Origin: Neorhizobium sp. NCHU2750
Lineage (GTDB): Bacteria; Pseudomonadota; Alphaproteobacteria; Rhizobiales; Rhizobiaceae
Reading direction: 5' to 3'
DNA length: 64,000 nucleotides
Assembly (NCBI RefSeq): GCF_003597675.1
Contig: NZ_CP030827.1
Coordinates: 372,001 to 436,000, forward strand
Part shown: positions 63,696 to 64,000 of the stretch, piece after piece
How positions within the stretch are numbered: the first letter of the stretch is position 1
Layout: every line of letters starts with the position of its first letter
The notes under the pieces: model-generated
What the model was told of the DNA's origin: nothing
The model's input: only the letters and a program-made list of their open reading frames with translations
Databases searched by the model: none
Made by a program: the position numbers and the translations under genes

Positions 63696-64000
63696 ATGAG
63701 CTCCGAAATTGATTCTGCCGCGCTTTTGTCCCGGGCGTCCGAACTGATCGATCTGGCGAAGGCGGCAGGGGCTGATGCGGCCGATGCTGTCGTGGTTCGC
63801 TCCCGCTCCCGCTCCGTCTCGGTGCGGCTCGGCAAGGTGGAAGGAACCGAATCCTCCGAAAGTGATGATTTTGCCCTGCGTGTCTTTGTCGGTCAAAGGG
63901 TCGCGAGCGTCTCGGCCAATCCCGGCTTCGACATGAAGGTACTGGCAGAGCGCGCCGTCGCCATGGCCAAGGTCTCGCCGGAAGACCCCTATGTCTGCCT
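63696..64000 (+). CDS. TldD/PmbA family metalloprotease-like protein, N-terminal part (continues outside window)
   Basis: About 101 residues are present from ATG 63696 (preceded by GAAAGG). ASELIDLAKAAGADAADAVV and RSRSVSVRLGKVEGTESSES, with FALRVFVGQRVASVSANPGF, match the N-terminus of PmbA/TldE, the partner of TldD in the protease that acts on small peptides and antitoxins. The frame is open to the right edge. It is divergent from the Kef-type gene, so transcription from the 107-base gap goes both ways. Confidence 0.88.
   Translation, partial: MSSEIDSAALLSRASELIDLAKAAGADAADAVVVRSRSRSVSVRLGKVEGTESSESDDFALRVFVGQRVASVSANPGFDMKVLAERAVAMAKVSPEDPYVC

Overview
The window is chromosomal DNA of a GC-rich alphaproteobacterium, most likely a member of the Rhizobiaceae (Rhizobium/Agrobacterium group). 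The evidence is the combination of a plant-type glutamate-cysteine ligase, a short HisG paired with HisZ, a DUF3311 plus MctP-type transporter pair, a CIRCE-controlled groESL operon, a DUF1127 protein, and several families of short palindromic intergenic repeats of the kind common in rhizobia. I saw no phage, no transposase gene and no CRISPR array. Most of the window reads as stable core genome with small accessory insertions.

Layout. 0-4.3 kb: truncated glutamine-synthetase-like gene, a 262-bp palindromic element, a DadA-like FAD oxidoreductase, PrmB and an RsuA-family pseudouridine synthase. 4.5-13 kb: GFA protein, tRNA-Gln(CTG), Ppx/GppA-RlmE pair, an MFS exporter, a Tat-exported metallo-beta-lactamase-fold protein, guaB and a MAPEG protein. 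13-18.7 kb: dienelactone hydrolase, an OxyR-type regulator, a toxin-antitoxin pair, a LysR regulator, DUF1127, and a MarR-SDR operon with a clear operator. 18.7-27.7 kb: gshA, rsmE, a Pit phosphate transporter, Nudix, glcDEF. 27.7-33.5 kb: a second palindromic element, an amber-interrupted and an intact L,D-transpeptidase, tag, HAD, two small metal-binding-type exported proteins, an unknown protein, a second toxin-antitoxin pair. 33.6-40.1 kb: hisS-hisZ-hisG, a methyltransferase, DoxX, ddl. 40.4-46.4 kb: a chemotaxis receptor, a YcxB-like membrane protein, and a divergent locus of a Nudix/winged-helix regulator facing a VWA protein and a divergent adenylosuccinate-synthetase paralogue. 46.5-53.5 kb: groESL, HAD, ribF, MctP-type transporter, a third toxin-antitoxin pair. 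53.6-64 kb: ileS with a putative Ile-rich leader peptide, a lipoprotein, tadA, an RluB-like synthase with a long disordered tail, rsmD, a patatin, a Kef-type antiporter and the start of pmbA/tldE.

Gene functions cluster around translation and RNA maturation (PrmB, two S4 pseudouridine synthases, RlmE, RsmE, RsmD, TadA, HisS, IleS, tRNA-Gln), with glycolate oxidation, histidine entry steps, redox and copper protection alongside. The most interesting locus is the Nudix-regulator/VWA/PurA-like cassette at 43.2-46.4 kb: the regulator's catalytic Nudix box is degenerate, a perfect palindrome sits in the divergent promoter, and the PurA paralogue keeps the catalytic Asp and His but has lost the recognisable L-aspartate-binding loop. 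Next are the Ile-rich leader before ileS and two palindromic elements that can fold as three-way junctions. All function calls come from reading protein sequence by eye; no database search was possible.
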